Shown here piece after piece: positions 9,742 to 18,629 of a stretch of DNA of 64,000 bases (the first letter of the stretch is position 1; the number at the start of each line of letters is the position of its first letter). This stretch comes from Planctomycetaceae bacterium (GTDB lineage: Bacteria > Planctomycetota > Phycisphaerae > Sedimentisphaerales > UBA12454). The DNA lies in NCBI GenBank assembly GCA_021371795.1, contig JAJFVK010000002.1, forward strand, positions 1-64,000, in the 5' to 3' direction. The notes under the pieces are model-generated. The model did not search any database. It was given only the letters and a program-made list of their open reading frames with translations, and was not told the DNA's origin. The position numbers were made by a program, and so were the translations under genes.

Positions 9742-10149
9742 TCAAATTTTAATTTGTTCATACGCCATATCAGTGCCGGATACGGCGCGGATGTTGTCGG
9801 GAATCATTTTGATAATCACATATTCCGGCATTGCGGGGTCGGGGAAATACTTTGCCAGTTCAGGAACCTGTTTATACAGCCAAAGTTTTTCGGCGTTGTC
9901 TGTACTAATCGAACATTTGCCTGCGACGCGGACGTGTTTGCCAGTCGAATCGCAAAAACAATATTCAGCATACGGCACTTTCTCAAGCTGCTTAATTTTA
10001 TCCGATGGCGTAAATGTCGCGCATAATAATTGATTGTCTTTCCACATCAGGCCGCCCATCGGTCGGACGCCGACAGTTTTGCCATCTGTTGTTGCCAGGT
10101 ATCCCCAGTGGGTTTGTTTTGTGAATTGTTTCAGTTCTTCAAAATTCAT
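9742..10149 (-). CDS. Pyridoxamine 5'-phosphate oxidase-like FMN-binding protein
   Basis: A 135-residue single-domain protein of the split beta-barrel flavin family. Seen: WGYLATTDGKTVGVRPMGGLMWKDNQL near the N-terminus (strand pair and phosphate-binding Arg), YAEYCFCDSTGKHVRVAGKCSI in the middle and YVIIKMIPDNIRAV near the end, the usual layout of small PNPOx-like general-stress or flavin reductase proteins. The substrate is unknown; it lacks the C-terminal PLP-binding region of true PdxH. AGGAG stands 7 bases before the ATG. The YeeE remnant lies 46 bases downstream on the same strand, so they may form one transcript. Confidence 0.88.
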   Translation of the reverse strand: MNFEELKQFTKQTHWGYLATTDGKTVGVRPMGGLMWKDNQLLCATFTPSDKIKQLEKVPYAEYCFCDSTGKHVRVAGKCSISTDNAEKLWLYKQVPELAKYFPDPAMPEYVIIKMIPDNIRAVSGTDMAYEQIKI

Positions 10150-10423
10150 AACAACTTCTCCTAAAATTCGAAATACACGTAAATCTTACTGATAATCTAC
10201 CACATTTCATAATTATACCTACAATAAGCAAAGACGCTATGCAAAAATGCCGATGTTACTATAGTGGCATTGTTCGACAGCAGCAAAAACATAACATTTT
10301 ACACCACCGTGATTTGCGAAGAAGCGAAATACATCTTATGCTTTAAAAAAGAATATACGGTTTTCGGTTCGCAGGCAGTAAGTTTGCGGTATTATGGGAC
10401 TTAAAAACAATAAGAGAGCTTTT

Positions 10424-10996
10424 ATGGAAACAGAAAAGGTAAATTCGATATTTATTGACGGCCGAACAGTGCTTTTTGTTGACGATGAGGAAAAAGTGCT
10501 GCTGTCGCTAAAGCGAGCCTTGATTGATGAGCCATATAACCAACTGTTCGCGGTTAGCGGTATGGAAGCACTGGAAATCCTCAATCAGCAGGATGTGCAT
10601 GTAATTGTCAGTGATATGCGAATGCCCGAAATGGATGGTCTGCAATTGCTGAAAATCGTTAAGGAGAAACGGCCGAATATCATCAGAACTGTTTTAAGCG
10701 GCTATGCGGATATCGATATGCTGCGCGGCGTTATCAACAGAGGTGAAATATACCGTTTTGTTACCAAGCCGTGGAGTACCGAAGAACTGAAATGCGTTAT
10801 AATGCAGGCGCTGGAGTATTATGAGCTGTTCGGCGAACGTGAAATGCTGATGCAGTTCTTCGAAAAGTGGGTAACGGGCAATGAACCAAAGGCCGCTGAT
10901 ATCGAATTTCTGAAAGAATTAGTCTCCACGCGAAAAACGAATATGGCCAACTGGGAGAAAATACACGAGGAGGCATTAGCGGCAACTTTGGCGTAG
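10424..10996 (+). CDS. Single-domain response regulator with helical C-terminus
   Basis: The receiver domain at about 15-135 contains the acidic pair in VLFVDDEEKVL, the phospho-accepting Asp in VIVSDMRMPEMDGL, the switch residues in TVLSGYAD and the conserved Lys in RFVTKPWSTEEL. The last step (KPW) is typical of RpfG-like regulators, but no HD-GYP or DNA-binding domain follows. Residues 140-190 are only helical (MLMQFFEKWVTGNEP). It may act by protein contact or compete for phosphate. ATG 10424 has AGAGAG upstream; ATG 10394 would add 10 residues. A strong terminator ends the unit at 11061, so the gene is monocistronic. Confidence 0.9.
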   Translation: METEKVNSIFIDGRTVLFVDDEEKVLLSLKRALIDEPYNQLFAVSGMEALEILNQQDVHVIVSDMRMPEMDGLQLLKIVKEKRPNIIRTVLSGYADIDMLRGVINRGEIYRFVTKPWSTEELKCVIMQALEYYELFGEREMLMQFFEKWVTGNEPKAADIEFLKELVSTRKTNMANWEKIHEEALAATLA

Positions 10997-11023
10997 CAAA
11001 TTACGTTGGCACATTAAAAACAG

Positions 11024-11061
11024 GCTTAGAATCTGTTAATTATGGATTCTAAGCTTTTTTT
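11024..11061 (+). terminator. Rho-independent terminator after the response regulator
   Basis: Perfect 10-base arms GCTTAGAATC (11024-11033) and GATTCTAAGC (11044-11053), followed by seven or eight Ts. Confidence 0.93.
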
Positions 11062-11121
11062 ATGAATATTTTGCCCATTCCGAACGTCTGACATTACGTA
11101 CATTTTAATAGACATACAGGG

Positions 11122-11150
11122 TTGACAGTTAGCGTAAGTTGTTATATTAT
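11122..11150 (+). promoter_or_regulatory. Sigma-70 type promoter for the TPR gene
   Basis: TTGACA at 11122-11127 and TATTAT at 11145-11150, spaced by 17 bases, lie 31 bases before the ATG at 11181. A TATAAT overlaps at 20-base spacing and is less likely. Confidence 0.75.
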
Positions 11151-11180
11151 AATGTGGTTAAGGAGTGACATCAGCCTTTT

Positions 11181-12596
11181 ATGGCGGAAGCGATAACAAA
11201 TAGTAATAGTAATGGTGCGACACCCAACGGCGAAATTGAGGGTTTGGATAAGGCCATCGCCTTTTTCAAACGAGCTGAAGAGGTGGCCTCGACGGACAAT
11301 TTCGATTACGCAATCGATTTGTTTATGGAGGGACTCCAGCGAGCGCCGGATGCGGTAGAAGACGGCCATAAACCATTGCGTTATAATTCGCTTGTACGTC
11401 AGGGTAAGGGCGGCAAAAAGCCGGCAATGATGGAGAAAATGAAGTATTCCCGCGGCAAGACACCGATGGAAAATATGCTCAACGCAGAGTTCCTGCTGGC
11501 TAAAGATCCTGATAATTTGCAGTATGCTGAACAGGTACTCAATGCCGCGATGACCGGCGGATATAAGCGGGCGGCACTGTGGATGGCGGATTTGATGTAT
11601 GAGGCGTGTAGGGCGACGGACAAGCCTTCAATGGCGACACTGCTTTTACTCAAAGACGCTTACTCGATGATGGAACAGTACACCAAGGCGGTCAGCGTTT
11701 GCGGATACGCACTGAAGCTGAATCCCACTGACGGCATTTTGATGGGCGAATATAAGAATCTTTCTGCCCGACTTACGATGCAGAAGGGCAAATACGAACA
11801 GAATTTCAGGGATTCGATACAGGACAGGGAAACGCAGGAAAAAATGCAGGCCCAGCAGGGACTGGTCAAAAGCGTTGATGTTCGGCAGCAGGCGGTCGAA
11901 GATGCCAGAAAGGCTGTTCAGGCCGGCAGAACTGTCCATACGCTGTTTAAGCTGGCCGATGCTTTGGGCGATTTGCAGACCGATGCGGCTGATACCGAAG
12001 CGGTAAATCTGCTCGAACAGGAATATAGGATTTCGAACGATTTTAATTATAAGAAACGTGCAGGCGAAATGAGGCTGCGTATGCTCCGACGGCAGGTTCG
12101 GCAGACGAAGGAAACGCTGGTCGGCGGAAAACCCGGGCAGGTAACGCAGGAAGTTCTGAACGCGAAAATTAAGGAGCTTTTGACCTCGGAACTTGAGCAT
12201 TATAAGCAATGTTCCGACAATTATCCGACGGATTTGCGGCTAAAATACGAATATGGGCTGCGTTTGATGAGAAATCAGCGGTATGACGACGCGATCCCGT
12301 GTTTTCAGGCGGCACGCAAGGACCAGAAGCACAAGATTATGGCGATGAACAAAATCGGGCTGTGCTTTTTCGTTAAGGGATGGTTCACCGACGCTATTGA
12401 TACGCTCAAGGAAGCTATAGAAATATACGAAATAAAAGACAATGACATCGCCAAGGATTTACGGTATAATCTGGCACGGGCCTATGAACAGAACGGCAAT
12501 GCCGGCGAGGCGCTGGAATTGTACCGGCGGATAGCTCAAATTGATTTTGCCTACAAGGATGTCCGGGCGAGAATAAACAGGATAAGGCAAAATTAA
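11181..12596 (+). CDS. Large TPR protein, unknown function
   Basis: A 471-residue soluble helical protein with no signal peptide. TPR-like repeats occur at about 22-55 (AIAFFKRAEEVASTDNFDYAI) and 95-185 (LLAKDPDNLQYAEQVL, MMEQYTKAVSVCGYALKLNP), then a long charged coiled coil at about 195-260 (QDRETQEKMQAQQGLVKS). Further repeats run at 335-465 (YGLRLMRNQRYDDAIPCFQ, GWFTDAIDTLKEAIEIY, AGEALELYRRIAQ). Large proteins of this make-up are common in Planctomycetota, and none I recall has a proven role. A good promoter lies upstream; AGGAG stands 17 bases before the ATG, rather far. The ribosomal gene rpsT follows after 100 bases. Confidence 0.85.
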   Translation: MAEAITNSNSNGATPNGEIEGLDKAIAFFKRAEEVASTDNFDYAIDLFMEGLQRAPDAVEDGHKPLRYNSLVRQGKGGKKPAMMEKMKYSRGKTPMENMLNAEFLLAKDPDNLQYAEQVLNAAMTGGYKRAALWMADLMYEACRATDKPSMATLLLLKDAYSMMEQYTKAVSVCGYALKLNPTDGILMGEYKNLSARLTMQKGKYEQNFRDSIQDRETQEKMQAQQGLVKSVDVRQQAVEDARKAVQAGRTVHTLFKLADALGDLQTDAADTEAVNLLEQEYRISNDFNYKKRAGEMRLRMLRRQVRQTKETLVGGKPGQVTQEVLNAKIKELLTSELEHYKQCSDNYPTDLRLKYEYGLRLMRNQRYDDAIPCFQAARKDQKHKIMAMNKIGLCFFVKGWFTDAIDTLKEAIEIYEIKDNDIAKDLRYNLARAYEQNGNAGEALELYRRIAQIDFAYKDVRARINRIRQN

Positions 12597-12697
12597 ATAT
12601 AAAAAATAAAAATGCAAAATTAAGGAATCGGCCTGACGGCCTAATTGAATTAAAATAAAAAAGTAGAATATTTAAACAACAATTTTTAGGAGTAAAG

Positions 12698-12961
12698 ATG
12701 GCACATTCATTATCAGCCAAAAAAAGAGTAAGGCAGAACACAAAAAAACGCGTAATCAACCGCGCAAGGAAGACCACTGTAAAGGCGAATCTTAAGGGAA
12801 TCAATGCTGCAATCACAGCCGGTGATAAAAAGTCGGCATCAGAACAGCTTACGAAAGTAGTCAAGAATCTCGATAAGACCGCGGCTCTCAAGACAATTCA
12901 CAAAAACAGAGCAGCAAGATTGAAATCGCGTCTGACGAAAAAAATCAACAAACTGAAATAA
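12698..12961 (+). CDS. rpsT: 30S ribosomal protein S20
   Basis: An 87-residue basic helical protein that binds 16S rRNA in the small subunit. It shows the usual S20 signature: MAHSLSAKKRVRQNTKKR at the start, ARKTTVKANLK, and the C-terminal HKNRAARLKSRLTKKIN. Length agrees with the family. TAGGAG stands 8 bases before the ATG. A rho-independent terminator at 13025-13064 ends it, so rpsT is separate from RNase R. Confidence 0.97.
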   Translation: MAHSLSAKKRVRQNTKKRVINRARKTTVKANLKGINAAITAGDKKSASEQLTKVVKNLDKTAALKTIHKNRAARLKSRLTKKINKLK

Positions 12962-13024
12962 CTTCGATTGTGCAGACCCCCAAGGGGGTGCCTTCGGCAG
13001 AAAACACGGAAGTACAAATTGAAC

Positions 13025-13064
13025 AGCGCTATGCCGGCTAAAGTTTTGGTATAGCGCTTTTTTT
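13025..13064 (+). terminator. Rho-independent terminator after rpsT
   Basis: AGCGCTAT (13025-13032) pairs with ATAGCGCT (13051-13058), followed by a T-run. A smaller ACCCCCAAGGGGGT hairpin lies earlier, near 12976. Confidence 0.88.
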
Positions 13065-13073
13065 ATTATTTAT

Positions 13074-13102
13074 AAGGTATAGGATTTAGGTATAGGGTAT
13101 AG
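13074..13102. repeat. GGTATAGG-type short tandem repeat before rnr
   Basis: Reiterated AGGTATAGG/GGTATAG words end two bases before the rnr start codon. The same word family occurs at 24981-25018, where it forms the end of pdxB. It takes the place of a normal ribosome site. Confidence 0.6.
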
Positions 13103-13104
13103 AA

Positions 13105-15318
13105 ATGGTAGAAACACTAAAGAAGAGAATATTAGATCACCTCAAGCACAGAGATTATACGCCTGTTAAGGCATCGGAGCTTGCCAAACGACTCGGATTG
13201 AAAACTGACCAGATGGACACATTCAATCAGGCTGTCGAGCAGCTCAAGGCAGACGGGTTTGCGGTGATGGGGACGAAAAATGTTATGTCGCTGCCTGGTC
13301 CCGGCGCGAAAGTTTCCGGAATATTCAGAGGAACATCGAAAGGGTTCGGTTTTGTTACGCCGACAGAAGCAAATTCGCACGGCGATTTGTTTATCCCTGA
13401 AAAATATACGAACAACGCGATGAGCGGCGATATTGTAATCGCGACAGCCGCAAAAGACGGTCATCGCGACGGACTGGACAGGTATAGCGGAAAGATTATC
13501 GAAATTGTGCAGCGGGCGAATAATAAATTTGTCGGCACAATTATCAAAAAGAAAGAATCGTATTTTCTTGTGCCGGACGGAAAATTTACCGAGCTTGTCG
13601 AAATCGACGACGTTACAGCGAAAAACGGAACGGTGAACGATAAGGCAGTTGTTGAGATTATCAGCTTTCAAACGAAAGAAAAATTCGCGAGAGGTGTGCT
13701 GATAGAAGTTCTCGGCAAAAGCGGAATTTATAAAACGGAAATCAACGCGGTTATCAAGCGGTTTGGGATTCCATGCGAATTCAAAGCCGAATGTCTGGAT
13801 GAAGCGGGGCAGGTGGCCAGGAGTTTTGAATCTGCGGAATTTCCGAATCGGCTCGACCTGACGAAAAAAGTTATTGTTACGATTGACCCGCCGGACGCGA
13901 AAGATTTCGACGACGCTATCAGTATCGAGAAAAATCGTAACGGGACTTTTACGCTTGGCGTACATATTGCCGACGTGAGCGAATTTGTAAAGCAGGGCAG
14001 TGAGCTTGATACCGAAGCGACCAAGAGAGGCAACAGCGTTTATCTGCCGGGGCGTGTGATACCGATGCTGCCGGAGACGTTGAGCAATGGTGTTTGCAGT
14101 TTGCAGCCGCAGCAGAGACGGCTGGCCAAATCGGCGTTCGTAACTTACGACGATTCCGGAAAGATTATCAAAGAAGAATTTGCCGACAGCGTGATTCTGT
14201 CAAAGGCACGTTTGACTTATATTGAAGTTGATAAAATTCTCAAGGGTACCAAAACAGACAAGCCGCAGGAAGTTGTCGCGCTTTTGCGAGATATGGACAA
14301 ACTCGCGAAGATTATCGAAGTCCGGCGAAGGCGTGAAGGTATGCTTCATCTTAATATGCCGGAGACTGAACTTGTGTTTGATGATGCCGGCAAGGTTGTC
14401 GATGCGCATCCTGCTGATACGAGTTATCCGCACACGATAATTGAAATGTTTATGGTCGAGGCGAACGAAGCGGTTGCGCGAATGCTTGACAGGGCGGATG
14501 TTCCGTTTATGCGGAGGATTCATCCGGACCCGGATTCGTTGAGTCTGAAGAAGATGGTTGATACGCTCAAAACGTTTGGAATTTCCGCGCCGAAAAATCC
14601 GAACAGGTTCGATTTGCAGGATATTATCGACAAGGTCAAAGGCAAACCGATGGAATACGCGGTCAATACTTATGTTCTGCGTTCGCTTGCGAGGGCGGAA
14701 TATTCGCCGCTGAATATCGGGCACTTTGCTCTGGCGTCGAAACATTATTGCCATTTCACAAGTCCGATTCGCAGGTACGCTGATTTGCTTGTGCACAGGC
14801 TGTTTGAAAAATATGTGAACAAAGAAAGTTTTAAAAACGCGCCGACTAATGAAGAACTTATCGAGACGGGCAAGCGTTTGTCTTTTACCGAAGGGCGAGC
14901 CTCTGATGCCGAAGAAGACCTCAAGGCGGTTTTGATTCTGGAGCTTTTGCAGCACAGACTCGGCGAGACGATGGAGACGGTTATATGCGGGCTGGCGAAT
15001 TTCGGAATTTTTGTGCAGTGTACAAAATTCGGCATCGAAGGTTTGATTCCAATGAGTATGCTCGGCAAAGATAATTATGTCTATGATTTTAAGGCGCAAT
15101 GCGTTCACGGCCAGCGAAACGGGAAGACTTATCATATCGGCCAGCCGCTGACGGCGCGAATCGTGTCGGTGAATATGTCGGCAAGGCAATTGAATGTTGT
15201 GCCGGTCGAAAAAGAAAAAGAAGGAAAAGAAGAAAATAAAAAATGGAAGAAGAAAAAACAGGAACAAAAAAGCCAACGAAAAGAAAAAAAGAAAGGCAGA
15301 CAACGCCGGCGAAGATAA
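13105..15318 (+). CDS. rnr: Ribonuclease R
   Basis: A 3'-to-5' exoribonuclease that degrades structured RNA, 737 residues. Order of domains: N-terminal winged helix (about 1-65), two cold-shock OB folds (GIFRGTSKGFGFVTPTE, about 70-225), the RNB catalytic domain (about 250-580) with the Mg-binding aspartates in IDPPDAKDFDDAI, HIADVSEFV and SPIRRYADLLVHR, then an S1 domain (ETVICGLANFGIFVQ). A very basic, Lys-rich tail closes the protein (KWKKKKQEQK, then ending RRRR), as in many RNase R proteins. The start ATG follows directly on a GGTATAGG repeat; no strong Shine-Dalgarno sequence is seen. It stands alone, between the rpsT terminator and a repeat. Confidence 0.96.
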   Translation: MVETLKKRILDHLKHRDYTPVKASELAKRLGLKTDQMDTFNQAVEQLKADGFAVMGTKNVMSLPGPGAKVSGIFRGTSKGFGFVTPTEANSHGDLFIPEKYTNNAMSGDIVIATAAKDGHRDGLDRYSGKIIEIVQRANNKFVGTIIKKKESYFLVPDGKFTELVEIDDVTAKNGTVNDKAVVEIISFQTKEKFARGVLIEVLGKSGIYKTEINAVIKRFGIPCEFKAECLDEAGQVARSFESAEFPNRLDLTKKVIVTIDPPDAKDFDDAISIEKNRNGTFTLGVHIADVSEFVKQGSELDTEATKRGNSVYLPGRVIPMLPETLSNGVCSLQPQQRRLAKSAFVTYDDSGKIIKEEFADSVILSKARLTYIEVDKILKGTKTDKPQEVVALLRDMDKLAKIIEVRRRREGMLHLNMPETELVFDDAGKVVDAHPADTSYPHTIIEMFMVEANEAVARMLDRADVPFMRRIHPDPDSLSLKKMVDTLKTFGISAPKNPNRFDLQDIIDKVKGKPMEYAVNTYVLRSLARAEYSPLNIGHFALASKHYCHFTSPIRRYADLLVHRLFEKYVNKESFKNAPTNEELIETGKRLSFTEGRASDAEEDLKAVLILELLQHRLGETMETVICGLANFGIFVQCTKFGIEGLIPMSMLGKDNYVYDFKAQCVHGQRNGKTYHIGQPLTARIVSVNMSARQLNVVPVEKEKEGKEENKKWKKKKQEQKSQRKEKKKGRQRRRR

Positions 15319-15329
15319 AGACAATATAA

Positions 15330-15362
15330 TGAACATCGAACATTCAACATCGAACGTTGAAC
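15330..15362. repeat. AACATCGAACATTCAAC-type interspersed repeat
   Basis: Alternating GAACATCGAACATTCAAC and CATCGAACGTTGAAC words lie just after rnr. A second copy at 42821-42852 (CAACATCGAACATTGAACG) encodes the end of the PfkB-type kinase. It is internally self-complementary through GTTCAA/TTGAAC words. Confidence 0.7.
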
Positions 15363-15475
15363 TTCTAAGTACTTGAAAAGAGCAAGGGGGCAGGCGTTCA
15401 GGGCTCTGAAAATCTGGTATAACTAATTGACAAACAGCGGTTTAGCCGATAAAAAGGTATGACATCGGATTAAAT

Positions 15476-16312
15476 ATGGCAGAAATTGAAGAAAAAATAA
15501 CGTTTGTCGAGCATTTTGGAGCGGCAATACTCCGCAGTATCAATAACAGCGGGAGATTTGCGCGTTTCCAGTTCGATTCGCTCATTGCATCCGTGCTTAC
15601 CTGTTTTACGCCGAGTACCTATTCGTTAATCTGGAATCAAATGCTCGCAATAGGTGTGCGAAGTGTTCCGGTTGTCGCGATTACCGGTGCGTTTGTCGGT
15701 ATGGTGCTGGCGATTGACGCCTACGACCAGCTTGCGGGGCTGGGCATCGAAGAACACCTCGGCGTACTAATCAACCTTTCGGTTGTGAAGGAACTTGGGC
15801 CGGTGCTTGCGGCGGTGATGCTTGCCGGCAGAGTCGGCGGCGCTTTGACAGCCGAACTTGGCACGATGAATGTTACTGAACAGATTATGGCTGTGCGGAG
15901 TATGGGCACAGACCCGATTCGATATCTCGTCGCGCCGCGATTGCTGGCGTGTCTTTTTCTCACTCCGTTTTTGATTATCTACGCGGATTTTCTTGGTATG
16001 CTCGGCGGGTATTTGATATCCGTGCCGTATCTGGGAATTAACGGCAGGGCATACTGGAGCTTCAGTGCTAACGGCGTCGAACTGTGGGATATCGCGGATG
16101 GTATCGTGAAAGGATTTTTCTTCGGCGCGGCAATTGCCGGCGTGAGTTGCTATAAAGGTTTCCACTGCAAGGAAGGCGCCGAGGGCGTCGGGCAGGCGTG
16201 TACGGAAGGTTTCGTCGGGAGCTTTATTATAATTCTGGCGATTGATTTTGTGCTGGTTGTAATTTCAAAAGCGATTTATGCGTCGATTTGGCCGTTGAAA
16301 CTGCTCCTTTAG
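15476..16312 (+). CDS. mlaE: MlaE-family ABC transporter permease
   Basis: Inner-membrane permease of 278 residues for phospholipid movement between the membranes (Mla/MCE type). Features: amphipathic N-terminus, then helices with the family signature: VVAITGAFVGMVLAI, the conserved GLGIEEHLGVLINLSVVKELGPVL, MLAGRVGGALTAELGTM, VRSMGTDPIRYLVAPRLLA and three further helices. It pairs with the MlaF-type ATPase 40 bases downstream. A separate mlaD (MCE substrate-binding) gene, usual as the next gene, is absent from the cluster. TTGACA at about 15428 may belong to a promoter. Confidence 0.93.
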   Translation: MAEIEEKITFVEHFGAAILRSINNSGRFARFQFDSLIASVLTCFTPSTYSLIWNQMLAIGVRSVPVVAITGAFVGMVLAIDAYDQLAGLGIEEHLGVLINLSVVKELGPVLAAVMLAGRVGGALTAELGTMNVTEQIMAVRSMGTDPIRYLVAPRLLACLFLTPFLIIYADFLGMLGGYLISVPYLGINGRAYWSFSANGVELWDIADGIVKGFFFGAAIAGVSCYKGFHCKEGAEGVGQACTEGFVGSFIIILAIDFVLVVISKAIYASIWPLKLLL

Positions 16313-16350
16313 TCCGTGTCAGTCCGTGTTTTCGTCCGTGTTAGTCAGTG
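16313..16350. repeat. GTCCGTGT-type short repeat between mlaE and mlaF
   Basis: AGTCCGTGTCAGTCCGTG and TCGTCCGTGTTAGTCAGTG follow each other. Related words (ATTCGTGTTCATTCGTGG) stand before folP at 25790-25840. The repeat separates the two coupled genes and contains a spurious in-frame GTG. Confidence 0.55.
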
Positions 16351-16354
16351 TATT

Positions 16355-17158
16355 ATGGATAATAATATAATAACGATAAAGAATTTAACCAAACGGTTCG
16401 GCAAGCTGACCGTGCTTGATGATATTTCGCTTTCCATCGAAAAGGGGAAAACGACTGTAATCATCGGCCCCAGCGGCTGCGGCAAAACCGTTCTGATAAA
16501 ACACATTATTGTTTTGCTTAGGCCGAACGAAGGCGAAGTGTATTTTCATGATCAGCGAATTGATGATATGAACGAAAGACAACTCGCCGCTGTTCGAACG
16601 CAGATGGGGTATCTGTTCCAAAGCGGAGCGCTTTTTGACAGTATGACTATTGAGGAAAATATAATTTTCCCGCTTCAGCAGCACAGCAAAATTAAAGACC
16701 GTGAAAAACTCAACGCGATTGCGAAGGAAAAACTTTCGCTTGTCGGTCTGGACGGTTATCAGGAATATTATCCTGCGAAACTTTCCGGCGGGCAGAAAAA
16801 AAGAGTTGCGCTGGCGCGTGCCATTGCGCTTGAGCCGGAGGTTATACTTTACGATGAGCCTACGACGGGCCTTGACCCAATTCGCTCGGACATTATTAAT
16901 GAGTTGATAATTAAGCTGAAGAAGGATTTGGGCGTAACGAGTATCGCGGTAACGCACGATATGAAGAGCGCCTACAAAATCGCCGACAGAATAATAATGC
17001 TGCACAAGGGAAAGATTGAAGCTGACGGCGACGCGGCGGCAATCCAAAACAGTCCTTCGCAGGTAGTTCAGCGGTTTATTAAAGGTGAAATAAGCGAGGG
17101 CGATTTACAAACTATGCAGGTTTCGTTCGAAGATATAAAGACAAACGACAAGAAATAG
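16355..17158 (+). CDS. mlaF: MlaF-family ABC transporter ATP-binding protein
   Basis: ATPase that drives the MlaE permease, 267 residues from the ATG at 16355. Seen: Walker A GPSGCGKT, Q-loop MGYLFQSGALFDSM (the GALFDS sequence is typical of MlaF), signature LSGGQKKRVALARAI, Walker B VILYDEPTTGLDP and the H-loop VTHDM. A GTG at 16316 would add 13 residues, but that stretch is a GTCCGTGT-type interspersed repeat and is not expected in the protein. Two genes (mlaE-mlaF) form the unit; the 406-residue orphan gene follows after 45 bases. Confidence 0.93.
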   Translation: MDNNIITIKNLTKRFGKLTVLDDISLSIEKGKTTVIIGPSGCGKTVLIKHIIVLLRPNEGEVYFHDQRIDDMNERQLAAVRTQMGYLFQSGALFDSMTIEENIIFPLQQHSKIKDREKLNAIAKEKLSLVGLDGYQEYYPAKLSGGQKKRVALARAIALEPEVILYDEPTTGLDPIRSDIINELIIKLKKDLGVTSIAVTHDMKSAYKIADRIIMLHKGKIEADGDAAAIQNSPSQVVQRFIKGEISEGDLQTMQVSFEDIKTNDKK

Positions 17159-17203
17159 TTATTGATTAGGTACGTTGGTAAAGTAAGGTTGGAGATATAA
17201 ATT

Positions 17204-18424
17204 ATGCGATTGTTCTGGCGAATAAGGTATCTTGATACGTGCGAAAAAAAATTCAAAGACCGCGATTTATGGTTGGAAACGGATACATTAGACAATGTGA
17301 CTAAAACCGCTATCGAGTTAACTTATGCGTTACAGGATGTCAAACCACGGCGAGAAATGTTACGTTATCGCAACTTGTTTAGTGAAAAGAGTGTCCCCAA
17401 AGATGAGGTTGAGTCCTTGTCTATTAGCAGTAACAATATTCATTCTTGGTATATTCCTGATTATTTTGAAGACGAAACCGGCCAAGAGTTATCTCGCAAG
17501 CGTATGGCTACAGTTTTAACAGATAATTCTCATGCGATTATGTTTCCATCTGGTACCAAGCAGTATGATATAGATTATGCGATATCCGATAAACGGCCAA
17601 TTCCAATCGCGCAAATTTCTTTGTCACAAGATCAACTTAAGGTTTTAGGTTATTTCGCACGAGATTTAAGAGAGATGTTGGCTTCGGCGTTTTACAAAGA
17701 AGGACCCGGAAAACTTACGAGTTCAAGCGGAAGTGAGCCGCAATTGCATACTGCCATTACAGATGAAGAGATTAGGTCTTTTGTCATAATATTTCGTCGA
17801 TTGTACATGAATAATGAACCAGCGAATTTCATCAAAGCCGTTAATGTTTTCGGAGCGGCAACCAGCGAATACCCAATAAGCAAATGGGTAAAAGGCATTG
17901 CCGAAGAATACCAAGCGGAGTTAAACTTAAAACCGGATTTTGTCCCATTTCTTGAAAAAGATTTTATTTTTACTCGTAAAAGATTAATCGATATATTTCT
18001 CTACACACAATATGTTCATCAACCGGATACTACCCGAATGCATCAATTTAAGGAATGTCTTTCTGTTGTTGATAATAAAAAATCAATATTAACTTGGTTG
18101 TTTCTGATGGCACTATACACTGGCAGTCTGCATATGCGAAATGCGGGGGTGGTTATTGCAGATTTTTATGACAAATATTGCCAATATCACAAAATATCAA
18201 CCGATATTTTAGCATCTGTAATCAACGATAATCCTGGAATTGGGGTACTTGAGAAAAAGAACGATCAAATAGATAGATTGTTCCAAGAAAAAGTGGAAGA
18301 GCTATCTATGAAAATATGGATACTAAATAATCGTCCTTCTGGGGGGCCTACTCAATTTCTTAACCAAGCACGAGAACAATTGAATGTCGCAATGAGGAGT
18401 GAAAACGGTAAAATGTCTGTTTAG
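17204..18424 (+). CDS. Unrecognised 406-residue protein
   Basis: I do not recognise this family. It is soluble, without signal peptide or clear membrane helix, and mostly helical in the C-terminal half (FVIIFRRLYMNNEPANFIKAV, FIFTRKRLIDIFLYTQYVHQ, RLFQEKVEELSMKIWILN). The N-terminal 160 residues look more mixed. Its codon use is more AT-rich than mlaE/mlaF before it and the oxidoreductase after it, which suggests later acquisition. GGAG stands 11 bases before the ATG. It takes the place where mlaD would be expected but shows no MCE domain. Intact length and neat boundaries argue that it is a working gene. Confidence 0.7.
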   Translation: MRLFWRIRYLDTCEKKFKDRDLWLETDTLDNVTKTAIELTYALQDVKPRREMLRYRNLFSEKSVPKDEVESLSISSNNIHSWYIPDYFEDETGQELSRKRMATVLTDNSHAIMFPSGTKQYDIDYAISDKRPIPIAQISLSQDQLKVLGYFARDLREMLASAFYKEGPGKLTSSSGSEPQLHTAITDEEIRSFVIIFRRLYMNNEPANFIKAVNVFGAATSEYPISKWVKGIAEEYQAELNLKPDFVPFLEKDFIFTRKRLIDIFLYTQYVHQPDTTRMHQFKECLSVVDNKKSILTWLFLMALYTGSLHMRNAGVVIADFYDKYCQYHKISTDILASVINDNPGIGVLEKKNDQIDRLFQEKVEELSMKIWILNNRPSGGPTQFLNQAREQLNVAMRSENGKMSV

Positions 18425-18629
18425 ATAATTTAGCGTATAGATTAATTCTTATTCTTGTTGGTATAATAATTGATTATTCAAGCCATTCTTCAAAGAATTC
18501 AAGTAACTTTTACAATTTACTCAATATACTGAGTAAGCAGTTTAAACAATATAACAAAAATCTAAAAAATCTGAAATGTTCGTGAATTTCAGATGACCTG
18601 CGGAATAGTTTGGGTATAATCCGTAAACT

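Noticed and set aside
16316-16354. Longer MlaF from a GTG start
   Set aside because: The 13 added residues come from a GTCCGTGT repeat; ATG 16355 matches the family start.
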